From Tangfeifania sp. (GTDB lineage: Bacteria; Bacteroidota; Bacteroidia; Bacteroidales; Prolixibacteraceae), in NCBI GenBank assembly GCA_018400515.1, contig JAGYMR010000159.1:1-6523 (forward strand): DNA of 6,523 nt. Reading direction: 5' to 3'. Every line of letters starts with the position of its first letter. Positions within the stretch are counted from its first letter, which is position 1. Made by a program: the position numbers and the translations under genes. Positions 5,786 to 6,523 of the stretch are shown piece by piece. The notes beneath the pieces were generated by a model. That model had not been told where the DNA came from. It saw only the letters and a list, made by a program, of their open reading frames with translations, and did no database searches.

Positions 5786-5825
5786 ATGAAACGAGCATGT
5801 TCAGGAGATCACAAAAGGTAATGAA
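5786..5825 (+). repeat. 40-base dispersed element, copy 2
   Basis: Matches 54-93 at 38 of 40 positions in the same orientation. It lies 64 bases after the S9 peptidase stop, between that gene and the convergent HRDC gene. One frame encodes MKRACSGDHKR followed by TAA TGA. The other, in phase with the peptidase frame beyond its stop, reads ETSMFRRSQKVM. Relative to copy 1 this second frame has one Lys/Arg change and one silent change. Confidence 0.85.
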
Positions 5826-5855
5826 ATGGGGTGTTTCCGGGGAAAACGACCGGTG

Positions 5856-6523
5856 CTATTTATTCATATCCGTCATTACCAGCCGGATTTCATGGTAGGA
5901 ACAGGAATCGCCCAACCTGTTTTTGACGGCCCCGGCTGTTTTTTCACCCCCTTTTTTCTGCAGCTCCCTGGCAATAACCTGATATTTGTTGGGGTCGATG
6001 AGCTCAAAAACATCCAGTTTCCCTTTACCCACAGCGGCTGCGAGGTGGTTGTGGATGGTGGAAACGGCCATTTTGCGTCGGGAAGCGATCTTCTGCGGGG
6101 AATTTCCCTGCCGGAAAAGGGCCAGTGTCACATCCCGGGTGGACATTCCGGCAAAGGCTACCTCTTCCCTGGCATTTTCGGGTATATCCATGCCCCTTTC
6201 ATTCCGGTAGTTTAAGATCAGCGACAAAACGTCCTCCCCGAAATGTTCCATCTTTTTGTTGCCCATCCCTTTCACAGCTTTCAGCCGGGCAGCCGTGGGC
6301 GACAACTGAGCGGCAATGGCAACCATCACCTTCTGGGGAAGGATCTGGGTGGGGGTGAGTCCCGTCTCTTCTGCTTTCAGATCCCGCCATTCCATCAGTT
6401 TCCTGAAAAATTCCGGATTTTTGACATTCCGGGCAATTCCTCTGCTTCGTGGTTTGGCCGATGTTTTTCCGGCCGATGCCCGGACCCTGGCCTCCAGGTG
6501 TTTTTTTATGGTAAAGCCTTCCG
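5856..6523 (-). CDS. C-terminal part of an HRDC and HTH_40 protein, probably a DNA helicase (partial)
   Basis: The frame is open from the right edge to TAG (5858-5856); 221 residues are visible and the start lies outside the window. A Met at 6395 is internal, because the frame continues upstream without a stop through a basic linker (KTSAKPRSRG). Visible residues 35-107 (NPEFFRKLMEWR to LSLILNYR) fit an HRDC domain, a small helical nucleic-acid-binding module; KAVKGMGNKKMEHFG is its typical helix-hairpin-like core. Residues about 124-215 fit an HTH_40 domain, with IASRRKMAVSTIHNHLA as the helix-turn-helix. Paired HRDC and HTH_40 domains occur at the C-terminus of RecQ- and PIF1/RecD-like helicases, and in Bacteroidota often the latter, so a helicase domain is expected beyond the edge. 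This assignment is inferred; no ATPase motif is visible here. Confidence 0.75.
   Translation of the reverse strand, partial: EGFTIKKHLEARVRASAGKTSAKPRSRGIARNVKNPEFFRKLMEWRDLKAEETGLTPTQILPQKVMVAIAAQLSPTAARLKAVKGMGNKKMEHFGEDVLSLILNYRNERGMDIPENAREEVAFAGMSTRDVTLALFRQGNSPQKIASRRKMAVSTIHNHLAAAVGKGKLDVFELIDPNKYQVIARELQKKGGEKTAGAVKNRLGDSCSYHEIRLVMTDMNK

Noticed and set aside
5837..5853. Terminator after the HRDC gene
   Set aside because: Only a four-pair CCGG stem with a nine-base loop and no adjacent T tract on the minus strand.
1..6523. CRISPR array, tRNA, rRNA or insertion sequence
   Set aside because: No regularly spaced repeats, cloverleaf, rRNA segments, transposase motifs or terminal inverted repeats with target duplications were found on either strand.

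Overview
The window looks like a chromosomal stretch of a Bacteroidota genome, probably a Bacteroidales or Marinilabiliales-type bacterium. Upstream boxes fit the TAnnTTTG promoter consensus of that phylum, start codons lack Shine-Dalgarno sequences, and the gene content fits: an exported S9 peptidase of about 925 residues, a Tat-exported dipeptide epimerase, an exported MsrB, and an HRDC plus HTH_40 protein. I see no phage genes, transposase, CRISPR array, tRNA or rRNA.

Layout from left to right: a plus-strand gene enters from outside and appears to end at position 49. A minus-strand msrB (176-679) faces it. A 257-base gap (680-936) follows, then a minus-strand dipeptide epimerase gene (937-2064). 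A 90-base divergent region separates that gene from plus-strand truC (2155-2856), an RluA-family pseudouridine synthase gene. After a likely terminator comes the large plus-strand S9 peptidase (2944-5721). It converges on a minus-strand gene (5856 to beyond the right edge) that encodes the C-terminal HRDC and helix-turn-helix part of a probable DNA helicase.

The genes do not form one pathway. Three products (MsrB, the epimerase and the S9 peptidase) carry export signals and should act in the cell envelope on oxidised proteins, muropeptides and peptides. TruC and the HRDC protein are cytoplasmic RNA and DNA enzymes. Most genes look separately transcribed.

The unexplained material lies between the genes. 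A 40-base element occurs at 54-93 and 5786-5825 with 38 identities. A third, diverged copy lies inverted at 842-873. Each copy lies downstream of a gene in that gene's sense orientation. The copies share a short reading frame encoding ETSxFxxxQK. The third copy continues into an open frame of 47 codons that overlaps several inverted repeats. The msrB upstream region also has a terminator-like hairpin ending 14 bases before the start codon, a possible competing antiterminator arm, and a promoter box that would give an almost leaderless mRNA.
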